A program made the translations under genes and the position numbers. Below, one piece after another: positions 1-5,572 of a stretch of DNA of 16,950 nt. Within the stretch, counting starts at the first letter, position 1; every line of letters begins with the position of its first letter. The notes under the pieces are model-generated. The model was not told the DNA's origin. It ran no database searches and was given only the letters and a program-made list of their open reading frames with translations. The stretch comes from SXXH01 sp041165735. GTDB taxonomy: Bacteria > Planctomycetota > UBA1135 > GCA-002686595. The stretch is taken from positions 1-16,950 of the forward strand of contig JBKDQQ010000203.1 in NCBI GenBank assembly GCA_046341775.1, written 5' to 3'.

Positions 1-279
1 CTGCGGGATGGCGCGACCTTGGTCGAAGATCCCGAGGAGATCCTCGCGGAATTGGCGGGCCATCCTGCGGCGCTTGCCGAACGCAAGCCGCGCTTCGAAG
101 ACCTATCGGGCATCGAACGCACCCTTGCGTCGCTGCTGCAGGGCGAAACACTCTCGACGGCCGAACTGGTCGAACGGGCACGCGTCGACACGTTGCAGGT
201 CTTGGCCACGATGGTCGAGTTGGAACTGCGCGGAGTGGTCGTGCGCGCCCCGGGTGGACTGTGGAGGCTCGTGTCATGA
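1..279 (+). CDS. dprA: DNA-processing protein DprA, C-terminal end (partial)
   Basis: This is the last 92 codons of a gene whose start lies before the window; frame 1 is open from base 1 to TGA 277-279. It begins L-R-D-G-A, followed by a V-E-D-P-E-E-I-L sequence, which matches the end of the DprA/Smf Rossmann domain (usually 'DGA.LV..AEDIL'). A linker and a small winged-helix-like domain (about residues 36-92) with the pattern E-R-T-L-A-S-L-L...T-A-E-L-V-E-R-A follow. DprA loads RecA onto incoming single-stranded DNA during natural transformation; the C-terminal winged helix is a common accessory domain whose role varies. It converges on the membrane-protein pair at 468-1522. The call rests on a short fragment, but the domain junction is characteristic. 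Confidence 0.8.
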   Translation: MRDGATLVEDPEEILAELAGHPAALAERKPRFEDLSGIERTLASLLQGETLSTAELVERARVDTLQVLATMVELELRGVVVRAPGGLWRLVS

Positions 280-424
280 GCTCCTTGCTCCTTGAGACGA
301 CCGCGGCCGCGCGACGGCGCCAAGACGCCGCTCCGTCAAGGCTTGAACAGTCCACGCATGCGGAACCTCCGCTCATCGGGTGCGGGACGGTCGCGACGGA
401 TCGGACACGCTGCTTCCACACGGC

Positions 425-466
425 GCTGGCCCTCGGGACGATGCGAACCGCCCCGCATAGGCCAGC
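425..466 (-). terminator. Inverted repeat just past the 66-aa gene stop, weak terminator candidate
   Basis: GCTGGCC (425-431) pairs perfectly with GGCCAGC (460-466), and a second pair ATGCG (441-445)/CGCAT (454-458) nests inside it. The structure starts 1 base after the TAG stop (468-470) of the minus-strand 66-aa gene, in the convergent spacer with dprA. No T-tract follows on either strand, so intrinsic termination is only a guess. The rest of 280-467 shows no gene. Confidence 0.3.
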
Positions 467-467
467 C

Positions 468-668
468 CTAGTTCGAGCTCGCCAAGGTGGCTTCCGCGAC
501 CACCATGGCGACGGTCAAGAGCGCGACACCGCCGGCGAACATGAGGAAGCGCCGGGGCAACTGGCGCGCCAACGCGCCGTCTTCCTGTTCCGAGTACATC
601 CCCGACAAGACCACGATCGCCGCCGTGATGGCGACGAACAAGGCGATGTGCACCACCGGATCCTTCAC
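468..668 (-). CDS. Small two-helix membrane protein (66 aa), unknown function
   Basis: A 66-aa protein starts at GTG (666-668) and ends at TAG (468-470). The GTG overlaps the TGA of the upstream DUF6677-like gene as GTGA, a typical translational-coupling arrangement that decides this start. Two hydrophobic segments are visible, roughly residues 5-25 and 41-63, separated by a short polar loop rich in Glu, Gln and Arg. This fits a small integral membrane protein with both ends on the same side. No catalytic motif is seen and the family was not recognised. The tight coupling suggests it works with, or is assembled beside, the larger membrane protein. It is too short to place by eye; existence is supported by the overlap and by the clean hydrophobic pattern. 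Confidence 0.65.
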   Translation of the reverse strand: MKDPVVHIALFVAITAAIVVLSGMYSEQEDGALARQLPRRFLMFAGGVALLTVAMVVAEATLASSN

Positions 669-1522
669 TGCCCACCTCCCATGGTTTGGCCGCCGCCGAT
701 GATCGTCGGAGCTCCGGTGGTCTTGGACTTGGGTTCGGCTTCGACATCCACTCCGAACAAGCGATCGGACTCGGCACCTTGCACGTCGAGCAGCGCGAGC
801 ACGTTCAACAGCCCCGCCACGGCGCCGAAGCACAGCCCCGCGTCGTTGTACGGGACATGGCCGCGCACGAGGGCATGACCATGGATCCACTCCAGCACGA
901 GGACCGGACCACCGGCGAGGAACTGGCCCGCCCAGTAGTAGAAATGGCGCTCGCGATCGAGGTTGGCGCCCTGCGCGAGCCCGCTTGCCAGCACGACCAT
1001 GCCCGTGATGAGCATGAAGACGAGCACGCCGCGCCGACGGCGACCTTGGAGCCAATGTCCGAGGCCCGGAAGTACCCATCCAGCCAGCACGAGCAGAGCC
1101 GGTCGGGTGCCCATCATGGCGCCCTGCGCGGGGCTGCGAGCATCCATGTTCGCCTTGACCATCAGGCACGCGTTGAGCAACCCCGATACGGAGGTGCACC
1201 AAACGCCGGCGTGGAGCGTCTCGGGGAACGGGCGTGGCAGGCCGGTCCCATAGCCGTGCGCCTTCATGTGCCAAATCGATCCGAGGATGTTCGCCGCCTC
1301 GGGAGCAAGCAGCCCCGCCAGGGGCGAGCGCAAATCGACCTGCAGCAACTCGAACAGCATCCCGTCGGACAGCTGCAATCCCAACGCGTACAAGCCCATC
1401 ACGACCACGAATCCGACCAGCGCGACAACCGGTCGCCCGAGGTAAAGGTGCCCGGCGCCGGGGATCAGCCAGGTCAGGGCCGTGGCGACGTTGGGATTGG
1501 CGCGAGGTTCGGCGTGGTTCAT
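665..1522 (-). CDS. Polytopic membrane protein, DUF6677-like (285 aa)
   Basis: The 285-residue protein has several hydrophobic segments (about 13-50, 66-84, 108-122, 143-182, 195-212, 228-246). A motif of the form W-x-x-P-G-x-G-H-x-x-x-G occurs twice, at residues 18-29 and 149-160, which suggests an internal duplication. This motif and overall size resemble DUF6677, a membrane family I associate with Planctomycetes; TM2-domain-like proteins share a similar P-G-x-G-x-x-x-x-G pattern. The C-terminus (about 250-285) is polar and ends in a Gly-rich tail. Function is unknown. The start is ATG 1520-1522 without an obvious Shine-Dalgarno sequence. The stop overlaps the start of the 66-aa membrane gene, so the two are probably one operon. 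Confidence 0.75.
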   Translation of the reverse strand: MNHAEPRANPNVATALTWLIPGAGHLYLGRPVVALVGFVVVMGLYALGLQLSDGMLFELLQVDLRSPLAGLLAPEAANILGSIWHMKAHGYGTGLPRPFPETLHAGVWCTSVSGLLNACLMVKANMDARSPAQGAMMGTRPALLVLAGWVLPGLGHWLQGRRRRGVLVFMLITGMVVLASGLAQGANLDRERHFYYWAGQFLAGGPVLVLEWIHGHALVRGHVPYNDAGLCFGAVAGLLNVLALLDVQGAESDRLFGVDVEAEPKSKTTGAPTIIGGGQTMGGGQ

Positions 1523-1767
1523 GGGCGCAGGCGCGAGTGTTGTACCCGCCCGTCAGGCGGGCCGCCATCGGAACGGTGCGTGGATTGCTCCCGCCGCGGT
1601 GGCGAGCGAGGGCGGGCCTGCGGAACGTGCCGTAGGCCGGGCAGGTGCGAGGCGAGATGGGCACGAAACGGCGGCCGCACCGAACGGCCTGCCACCTCCG
1701 CCGGCCTGGCTCGAATCCGTTCGTCCGGCCTGCGGCTCGTCGCGCGAAGTCGACGCGCGCCCCTCGC

Positions 1768-1781
1768 GCTCGCGCGCGAGC
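1768..1781. repeat. 14-bp perfect palindrome
   Basis: GCTCGCGCGCGAGC is its own reverse complement. It sits in the divergent spacer, 246 bp from the membrane-gene start and 268 bp from the thioesterase start. It could be a dimeric regulator site, but alternating CG stretches are frequent in this GC-rich DNA, so chance is a fair alternative. Confidence 0.3.
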
Positions 1782-1898
1782 ATGGAGCCTGCCCGGATGC
1801 CCACGGCGGCAATCGCTCCAGCTCGGGCTGTGCGATAGCCGGGGCCTGCTCGCGAACCAAGTGGGGTTTCGGGAGTTCGCCGCAGGACCGAGGCTCGC

Positions 1899-1985
1899 AA
1901 TCCCTAGAATCGACGCGCGAAATCCACGAGCGAAATCCACGCGCGCAATCCGCGCCCCAAGATCCACGCGCATGATCCGCGCACG
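1899..1985. repeat. Degenerate 13-bp tandem array
   Basis: Six consecutive 13-mers run from 1908: AATCGACGCGCGA, AATCCACGAGCGA, AATCCACGCGCGC, AATCCGCGCCCCA, AGATCCACGCGCA, TGATCCGCGCACG, preceded by a partial unit at 1899-1907. Consensus is about AATCCACGCGCGA. The period is not a multiple of three, so it is not coding repeat structure. The array ends 64 bp before the thioesterase ATG, so it may be in its leader. Confidence 0.75.
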
Positions 1986-2049
1986 CCGCCCGCGCGCGAA
2001 CGAAGTGGCTGGACCGGCTGCCCGCCCCATCGCACAGCGACTCGACAGC

Positions 2050-2472
2050 ATGAGACACCACGAGCACACCTTGCGCGTCCGGTATGGCGAGACGGACCAG
2101 ATGGGCGTCGTGCACCACGCGAATTACGTGCTTTACGCCGAGGAGGCGCGCACCGAGTTGATGCGCCAAGTCGGGGCGTCGTACGCGCAGATGGAGCGCG
2201 ATGGCTTGGCGCTGCCCGTGCGCTCGCTGCAGCTGCGCTTCCGCTCGCCCGCGTACTACGAAGATCTGCTGGTGCTGCGCACGCATGTGGCGCGGCTACG
2301 CGCAGCTTCGGTGACCTTCCACACCGAAATGCACCGCCAAGACGGGACGCACCTCGCGACCGTGGAGGTCGAATTGGCTTGTGTCACACTGGCTGCCCAA
2401 CCTCGCAAGCCCGTGGCCTTGCCCGAACCGCTGCGTGCCATCCTCGAGCCCTACGCCGCCTCACCCGCCTGA
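2050..2472 (+). CDS. Acyl-CoA thioesterase, YbgC/4HBT hot-dog family
   Basis: The 140-aa protein is a single hot-dog domain. Near its N-terminus is the 4HBT/YbgC signature R-Y-G-E-T-D-Q-M-G-V-V-H-H-A-N-Y (residues 11-26); Asp16 matches the catalytic Asp of the family and His22 the conserved His. Members hydrolyse acyl-CoA thioesters in the cytoplasm; YbgC itself is tied to the Tol-Pal system, but no tol or pal gene is present here. Length is normal (YbgC about 134 aa). The ATG at 2050 was chosen because the family begins a few residues before the R-Y-x-x-T-D motif; the open frame further upstream is Arg-rich and crosses the 13-bp array. No Shine-Dalgarno sequence is visible. The exact substrate cannot be inferred. 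Confidence 0.9.
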   Translation: MRHHEHTLRVRYGETDQMGVVHHANYVLYAEEARTELMRQVGASYAQMERDGLALPVRSLQLRFRSPAYYEDLLVLRTHVARLRAASVTFHTEMHRQDGTHLATVEVELACVTLAAQPRKPVALPEPLRAILEPYAASPA

Positions 2473-2531
2473 GTGGCGCGCGCCAGAGCGAAATTGGCGA
2501 CGCGCGCACGCTATTGGATCGTGCGTGAACG

Positions 2532-2678
2532 ATGGCTGTCGACAAGCGTGCCATGTTCTTCAGCACCAAGTTGGTCGGAGCGGAGCTTGCCTGTGCAAGT
2601 CTCGCCTGTGCGGATCTCGCTGAATGGCAATCGCTCGGTGAACTTCGTCTGATTGAACGTCGTCCCCGTGGACGCTGA
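2532..2678 (+). pseudogene. 48-codon frame with pentapeptide-like repeats, possible relic
   Basis: An ATG-started frame of 48 codons ends at TGA 2676-2678. Its middle reads A-E-L-A-C, A-S-L-A-C, A-D-L-A-E (about residues 19-33), which fits the A-(D/N)-L-x-x pattern of pentapeptide-repeat proteins. These proteins form a right-handed beta-helix and normally need many more coils than this. The DNA in the same place is periodic at 15 bases, so the peptide pattern could be a by-product of a DNA repeat. There is no Shine-Dalgarno sequence and an in-frame TGA lies two codons upstream of the ATG. It is best read as a relic or chance frame, not a proven gene. Confidence 0.3.
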
Positions 2679-2774
2679 ATGAACCTGTGACCCTCCAATA
2701 CGCCGGTCATGCGCTGACTGACGAGTGAACCGTCTCCTCTGCCTACGCCGCATGGAAGGGGCGGGCACGATAGA

Positions 2775-2864
2775 GCTTGGCGCCTCAATACTCGGCGCCT
2801 GAAGACTCTGCGCCTGAGGACTTGGCGCCTCAGGACTTGGGAAAGCAAGAACTGGCGCCGTGCG
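2775..2864. repeat. 15-bp tandem array (six units)
   Basis: The units from 2775 are GCTTGGCGCCTCAAT, ACTCGGCGCCTGAAG, ACTCTGCGCCTGAGG, ACTTGGCGCCTCAGG, ACTTGGGAAAGCAAG and AACTGGCGCCGTGCG. Consensus is about ACTTGGCGCCTGAGG. The GGCGCC core (itself palindromic) recurs at exact 15-base steps at 2779, 2794, 2824 and 2854, is TGCGCC at 2809, and is lost only in unit five. The array lies 19 bp past the stop of the minus-strand zinc-ribbon gene. Confidence 0.8.
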
Positions 2865-2882
2865 TTGCCGACGGGAAACGAA

Positions 2883-3164
2883 CTAGGAGTCTTTGGGCTC
2901 GTCTGCGCGGATCGCGCGCAGGACATGCAAGGCGCCCGTGCGGACGTTCGCGCCCACCGGAACATCTGCGCCCGAGGCCATGCCACGCGGCAACGGAGCT
3001 GGCAGGGTGTCCAACAGTCGATCGCGGCAGGTCGGGCAGACGGCGCCGTTCTTCAGGCGGTTGAAGTGGCGCCCATCGAAGGCCAAGCCGCAGGTGAAGC
3101 ACAACGGATCGGGTTCGACGCTCATGGAATGGTTGTCGGCCCGCCGCAGCATGCGCTTGAGCAT
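2883..3164 (-). CDS. Small zinc-ribbon protein (93 aa), unknown function
   Basis: The minus-strand frame ends at TAG 2883-2885. It contains C-F-T-C, then 17 residues, then C-P-T-C (Cys22, Cys25, Cys43, Cys46 from the start used here), a likely four-cysteine zinc ribbon. An Arg/Lys-rich N-terminus precedes it (M-L-K-R-M-L-R-R) and an acidic end (D-E-P-K-D-S) closes it. Possible starts are ATG 3162-3164 (used), ATG 3123-3125 just before the ribbon (80 aa), and GTG 3186-3188 (101 aa); none has a clear Shine-Dalgarno sequence. I do not recognise the family. A basic tail plus zinc ribbon would suit a nucleic-acid-associated protein, but that is inference. It is divergent from the isc operon and could share its control region. 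Confidence 0.6.
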   Translation of the reverse strand: MLKRMLRRADNHSMSVEPDPLCFTCGLAFDGRHFNRLKNGAVCPTCRDRLLDTLPAPLPRGMASGADVPVGANVRTGALHVLRAIRADEPKDS

Positions 3165-3456
3165 GGTCTGGATGCGGGATCGGGCCACAGTGCGGGCTGT
3201 GGGACAGAACGGCGGGTGCTCGACCGTCAGCTCCTGCGGCGTGGAGCTTGGTGCCCGCGAATGCCCTACCGCGGAATGCCTCGCAGACAGGGGCTCTTGC
3301 CGACGCCCATCGCCGCTGCGCCTTGGAAAGGCCGCCTAGGAGGCTTTCCAGCCATGCGTTGGCCATGGAACGGACATCCGTCGCGCAGGCCGGAGGTGCG
3401 CGTGCCCTGAATTCGGCGAGGCAGGGCCATAGGACGAGAAGGCAGCAGCTAAAAGC

Positions 3457-3470
3457 GGATTTACAAATCC
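3457..3470. promoter_or_regulatory. Dyad GGATTT-AC-AAATCC, operator candidate
   Basis: GGATTT (3457-3462) and AAATCC (3465-3470) are perfect inverted arms around a 2-base centre, in a short AT-rich patch of otherwise GC-rich DNA. It is 232 bp upstream of the regulator GTG and 293 bp upstream of the zinc-ribbon ATG used here. Rrf2-family proteins bind as dimers to dyads, so autoregulation is possible, but the distance to the regulator start is large unless the leader is long. Confidence 0.4.
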
Positions 3471-3575
3471 TCTTATCGACCGCCACGGCTCCAGCTCGAA
3501 CCCTCCCGTGGACGAGAGAATTCTCGAGGGCGGAGGTGGTGCGGAAGACTCGCCAGCCTTACATTGTTTGGCCTC

Positions 3576-3636
3576 GACGGGGCGCCAAGGCGTTCCTCGG
3601 GGGGACTGCCGCTGGGTTCACCCCCGGCGCCACGTC
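3576..3636 (+). promoter_or_regulatory. Inverted repeat in the presumed isc operon leader
   Basis: GACGGGGCGCC (3576-3586) and GGCGCCACGTC (3626-3636) are inverted copies with 10 of 11 positions pairing. An alternative inner stem CGGGGG (3598-3603)/CCCCCG (3621-3626) shares base 3626, so the two pairings partly compete. It ends 65 bp before the regulator GTG. No T-tract follows. It could be leader RNA structure or simply GC-rich chance pairing. Confidence 0.35.
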
Positions 3637-3684
3637 GTCAAATAGCACCCAAAGCATGCGGATTGCCAGAGCCTCCGCAGCCAG

Positions 3685-3705
3685 ATGATCCAACTGACCA
3701 CGTGA
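3685..3705 (+). other. Six-codon leader frame (M-I-Q-L-T-T) overlapping the regulator start
   Basis: ATG 3685-3687 opens a frame that reads M-I-Q-L-T-T and stops at TGA 3703-3705. That TGA overlaps the regulator's GTG (3702-3704) as GTGA. The first five residues match residues 1-5 of the regulator (V-I-Q-L-T, with V read as fMet), because the two starts lie in tandem 17-bp copies (3686-3702 and 3703-3719, 16 of 17 identical). It probably marks the ancestral start displaced out of frame. Reinitiation at the GTG could still couple the two. Confidence 0.6.
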
Positions 3706-4223
3706 TCCAACTGACCAAGCGCACCGAGTACGGCTTGATCGCCCTCGTCCACCTCGCGGACAAGGGTGGCGCCTTCGTGTCGGTGCGCGAGATCGCCGAC
3801 CACTACCCGGTGCCCAAGCGACTGTTGGCCGAAGTCCTCAAGGACCTGTCGCGCGCGGAACTGGTCGAATCGGCACGCGGCAAGGACGGCGGGTACGCCC
3901 TGCGCCGCGCGCCCGAGCAAATCACCTTGGCCCACGTCGTGGCTGCGCTCGAGGGACGCCCGAGCGTGTCGTCCTGCGAAGCCACCCACGCGCCGGCAGA
4001 GCTCGAGCACGCGCTTGCGCCCGCCGAGACCGGCGCGCCCAAGTCGTCCGCCTGCGGTCTGGAACCCGTCTGCCCGATCCGCTCGCCGCTGCATCGCGTG
4101 CGCGACGGCATCTGGGGATTGATGGAGCGCACCACCCTGCGCTCGCTGGTCGAACCCTCGCGCCTCGTGCCCCTGTCGCAGCCAACCGCGACCGTCGCCA
4201 TCACGCGCCCCACCGGCACCTGA
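3702..4223 (+). CDS. Rrf2-family (IscR-like) Fe-S-sensing transcription regulator
   Basis: The 173-aa protein opens I-Q-L-T-K-R-T-E-Y-G-L, typical of Rrf2 proteins. A winged helix-turn-helix spans about residues 26-70, with the wing A-R-G-K-D-G-G-Y (58-65). Cys92, Cys118 and Cys124 are candidate Fe-S ligands; Cys118-x5-Cys124 keeps the IscR spacing, but 25 residues separate it from the first Cys, against five in E. coli IscR. Position as first gene of the isc operon, 20 bp before iscS, implies control of cluster assembly according to cluster supply. The GTG 3702 start is forced by a 17-bp duplication that puts the upstream ATG out of frame; a TTG at 3564 is also in frame but lacks family residues. 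The C-terminal 20 residues are Pro/Thr-rich and probably disordered. Confidence 0.88.
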   Translation: MIQLTKRTEYGLIALVHLADKGGAFVSVREIADHYPVPKRLLAEVLKDLSRAELVESARGKDGGYALRRAPEQITLAHVVAALEGRPSVSSCEATHAPAELEHALAPAETGAPKSSACGLEPVCPIRSPLHRVRDGIWGLMERTTLRSLVEPSRLVPLSQPTATVAITRPTGT

Positions 4224-4243
4224 ACCACCACGCGCACACCACC

Positions 4244-5461
4244 ATGAAGCTGCCGCTCTACTTCGACTACCAGGCCACGACCCCGCTCGATCCGCGCGTG
4301 CTCGAGGCCATGCTCCCCTACTTCACGGAGCACTACGGCAACGCCGCCAGCCGCAGCCACGCCTTCGGCTGGCAGGCGGAGGAGGCGGTCGAGCAAGCGC
4401 GCGAACGCATCGGCGAGCTGCTCGGAGCCTCGGGCAAGGAGATCGTCCTCACCTCGGGCGCGACGGAATCGCTGAACCTCGCCATCAAGGGCGTCGCGCA
4501 GATGTACGGCGAGAAGGGCCGCCACATCGTGACGAGCCTCGTCGAACACAAGGCGGTGCTCGACACCTGCAAGCACCTCGAGAAGGAGGGCTTCGAGGTC
4601 ACCTACCTGCAACCGACGAAGAGCGGCCGCGTCGAACTCGAAGCCGTGCGCGCCGCCTTGCGCCCCGACACGATCCTCGTGTGCCTGATGTGGGCCAACA
4701 ACGAAGTCGGCACGATCAACCCGATCCGCGAGATCGGCGCGCTGTGCAAGGAGAAGGGCGTGCTCTTCTGCACCGACGCCACGCAAGCCGCCGGCAAGGT
4801 GCCCATCGACGTCGATGCCGACCATGTCGATCTGCTCGCGCTCTCGGGCCACAAGATGTACGGGCCCAAGGGCGTGGGCGCGCTCTACGTGCGCCGCAAG
4901 AACCCGCGCGTGCGCCTCGTGGCGCAGATGGACGGCGGCGGGCACGAACGCGGCATGCGCTCGGGCACCTTGAACGTGCCAGGCATCGCGGGTCTCGGCG
5001 AGGCCTGCCGGATCGCCAAGCTCGAGATGGAGAAGGACCGCGCCCACACACAAGGCCTGCGCGACCAGTTCGAGGCGCGGGTGATGCGAGCACTCGACTT
5101 CGTGACCGTCAACGGCGACGTGCGCCATCGCCTGCCGAACAACTCCAACCTCTCGTTCAGCTACGTCGAGGGCGAATCGCTCATCATGGGGATCAAGGAC
5201 ATCGCAGTGTCCTCGGGCTCGGCGTGCACATCCGCCAGCCTCGAGCCCAGCCACGTGCTGCGCGCCATGGGCGTGGGCGACGAGCTGGCGCACAGCTCGA
5301 TCCGCTTCGGGTTCGGCCGGACCACCACGCAGGAGCAGGTCGACTTCGCGGTCGACCAGCTCGTCGGCGCGGTCAAGCGCCTGCGCGAACTGTCGCCGCT
5401 CTACGAGATGGTCCAGGAGGGCATCGACCTCTCGACCGTGAACTGGCAAGGCGGTCACTGA
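4244..5461 (+). CDS. iscS: Cysteine desulfurase IscS
   Basis: This PLP enzyme of 405 aa (E. coli IscS 404) converts cysteine to alanine and passes the persulfide sulphur to IscU. Landmarks are the N-terminal Y-F-D-Y-Q-A-T-T-P-L (6-15), S-G-A-T-E-S (71-76), His102 stacking on PLP, Asp178 in C-T-D-A-T-Q, the PLP lysine Lys204 in S-G-H-K-M-Y-G-P-K-G, and the catalytic Cys328 in S-S-G-S-A-C-T-S. The long active-site loop and the ending (G-I-D-L-S-T-V-N-W) are those of group I IscS/NifS, not SufS. It follows the regulator by 20 bp in a G-poor, A/C-rich spacer with no Shine-Dalgarno sequence. The spacer to iscU is unusually long and repetitive. Confidence 0.97.
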   Translation: MKLPLYFDYQATTPLDPRVLEAMLPYFTEHYGNAASRSHAFGWQAEEAVEQARERIGELLGASGKEIVLTSGATESLNLAIKGVAQMYGEKGRHIVTSLVEHKAVLDTCKHLEKEGFEVTYLQPTKSGRVELEAVRAALRPDTILVCLMWANNEVGTINPIREIGALCKEKGVLFCTDATQAAGKVPIDVDADHVDLLALSGHKMYGPKGVGALYVRRKNPRVRLVAQMDGGGHERGMRSGTLNVPGIAGLGEACRIAKLEMEKDRAHTQGLRDQFEARVMRALDFVTVNGDVRHRLPNNSNLSFSYVEGESLIMGIKDIAVSSGSACTSASLEPSHVLRAMGVGDELAHSSIRFGFGRTTTQEQVDFAVDQLVGAVKRLRELSPLYEMVQEGIDLSTVNWQGGH

Positions 5462-5462
5462 G

Positions 5463-5570
5463 GATCGTCGGACGGACCGAGGATCGTCGAACAAAGGATG
5501 CGCGCGGCTGCAGGCTCGCGGAACAAAAGGCTCGCGGAACAAGAGACTCGCGGAACAAGAGACTCGCAAG
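5463..5570. repeat. 16-bp tandem array filling the iscS-iscU spacer
   Basis: Three near-identical units, GCTCGCGGAACAAAAG (5514-5529), GCTCGCGGAACAAGAG (5530-5545) and ACTCGCGGAACAAGAG (5546-5561), are followed by a partial one (ACTCGCAAG, 5562-5570). A more diverged copy, GATCGTCGAACAAAGG, lies at 5482-5497 (12 of 16 identical to the first unit), and GAGGATCGTCG occurs twice at 19-base spacing (5460-5470, 5479-5489), the first touching the iscS stop. The whole 120-bp gap is therefore largely repeat-derived. As mRNA it would carry a G-G-A triplet every 16 bases. Confidence 0.85.
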
Positions 5571-5572
5571 GA
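5568..5572 (+). promoter_or_regulatory. Ribosome binding site of iscU
   Basis: AAGGA sits 9 bases before the iscU ATG. It arises exactly where the last unit of the 16-bp array diverges (CGCAAGGACG in place of CGCGGAACAA), so the array and the initiation signal are physically joined. Confidence 0.5.

Larger units (their letters stand above)
1523..2049. other. Divergent gene-free region between the DUF6677-like gene and the thioesterase
   Basis: The 527 bp hold no convincing gene. The open frames here are Arg/Ala-rich, overlap each other on both strands and look like GC-driven artefacts. It contains a small hairpin sequence CCCGCC (1545-1550)/GGCGGG (1556-1561) 22 bases upstream of the minus-strand ATG, a perfect 14-bp palindrome at 1768-1781, and a 13-bp tandem array at 1899-1985. 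Both flanking genes point outward, so promoters for both must lie here, but none was recognised with confidence. Confidence 0.6.
2473..2882. other. Gene-poor spacer with 15-bp repeat structure
   Basis: The 410 bp between the thioesterase and the convergent zinc-ribbon gene have visibly lower GC than the flanks and no recognised gene. Two stretches show 15-bp periodicity: a degenerate one at about 2577-2680, which includes a 48-codon frame with pentapeptide-like residues, and a clear one at 2775-2864. The spacer may be a decayed pentapeptide-repeat gene or an expanded intergenic repeat. Confidence 0.55.
3165..3701. other. Divergent control region between the zinc-ribbon gene and the isc operon
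   Basis: About 540 bp carry no convincing gene. Visible structure includes a 14-bp dyad at 3457-3470, a 10-bp palindrome GAGAATTCTC at 3516-3525, a long imperfect inverted repeat at 3576-3636, and the start of a tandem duplication at 3686. The frame of the regulator stays open upstream to 3564 (TTG), but that extension has no family-like residues and is probably untranslated. Promoter boxes could not be assigned confidently. Confidence 0.55.

Noticed and set aside
1545..1561. CCCGCC-CGTCA-GGCGGG hairpin near the DUF6677-like start as a terminator or riboswitch
   Set aside because: Only six base pairs, no T-tract and no larger conserved fold; retained only as a note in the spacer entry.
1707..1720. 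T-loop-like string GGCTCGAATCC suggesting a tRNA
   Set aside because: The flanking bases do not form a 5-bp T-stem and no acceptor, D or anticodon arm can be built around it.
1645..2049. Long upstream extension of the thioesterase frame
   Set aside because: It is Arg-rich, runs through the 13-bp array and has no family residues; the domain begins at ATG 2050.
2775..2864. CRISPR array
   Set aside because: The 15-bp units are contiguous with no spacers, and there are no cas genes in the window.
2830..3486. 218-codon minus-strand frame with a signal-peptide-like start
   Set aside because: It overlaps the zinc-ribbon gene in another frame, its second half is the shadow of that gene, and its composition is Arg/Ala/Pro-rich like other artefact frames.
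2532..3486. The peptide M-A-V-D-K-R begins both the 48-codon plus frame (2532) and a minus-strand frame at 3486
   Set aside because: The DNA matches only partly over 18 bases and similarity stops there; with so many frames this is likely chance.
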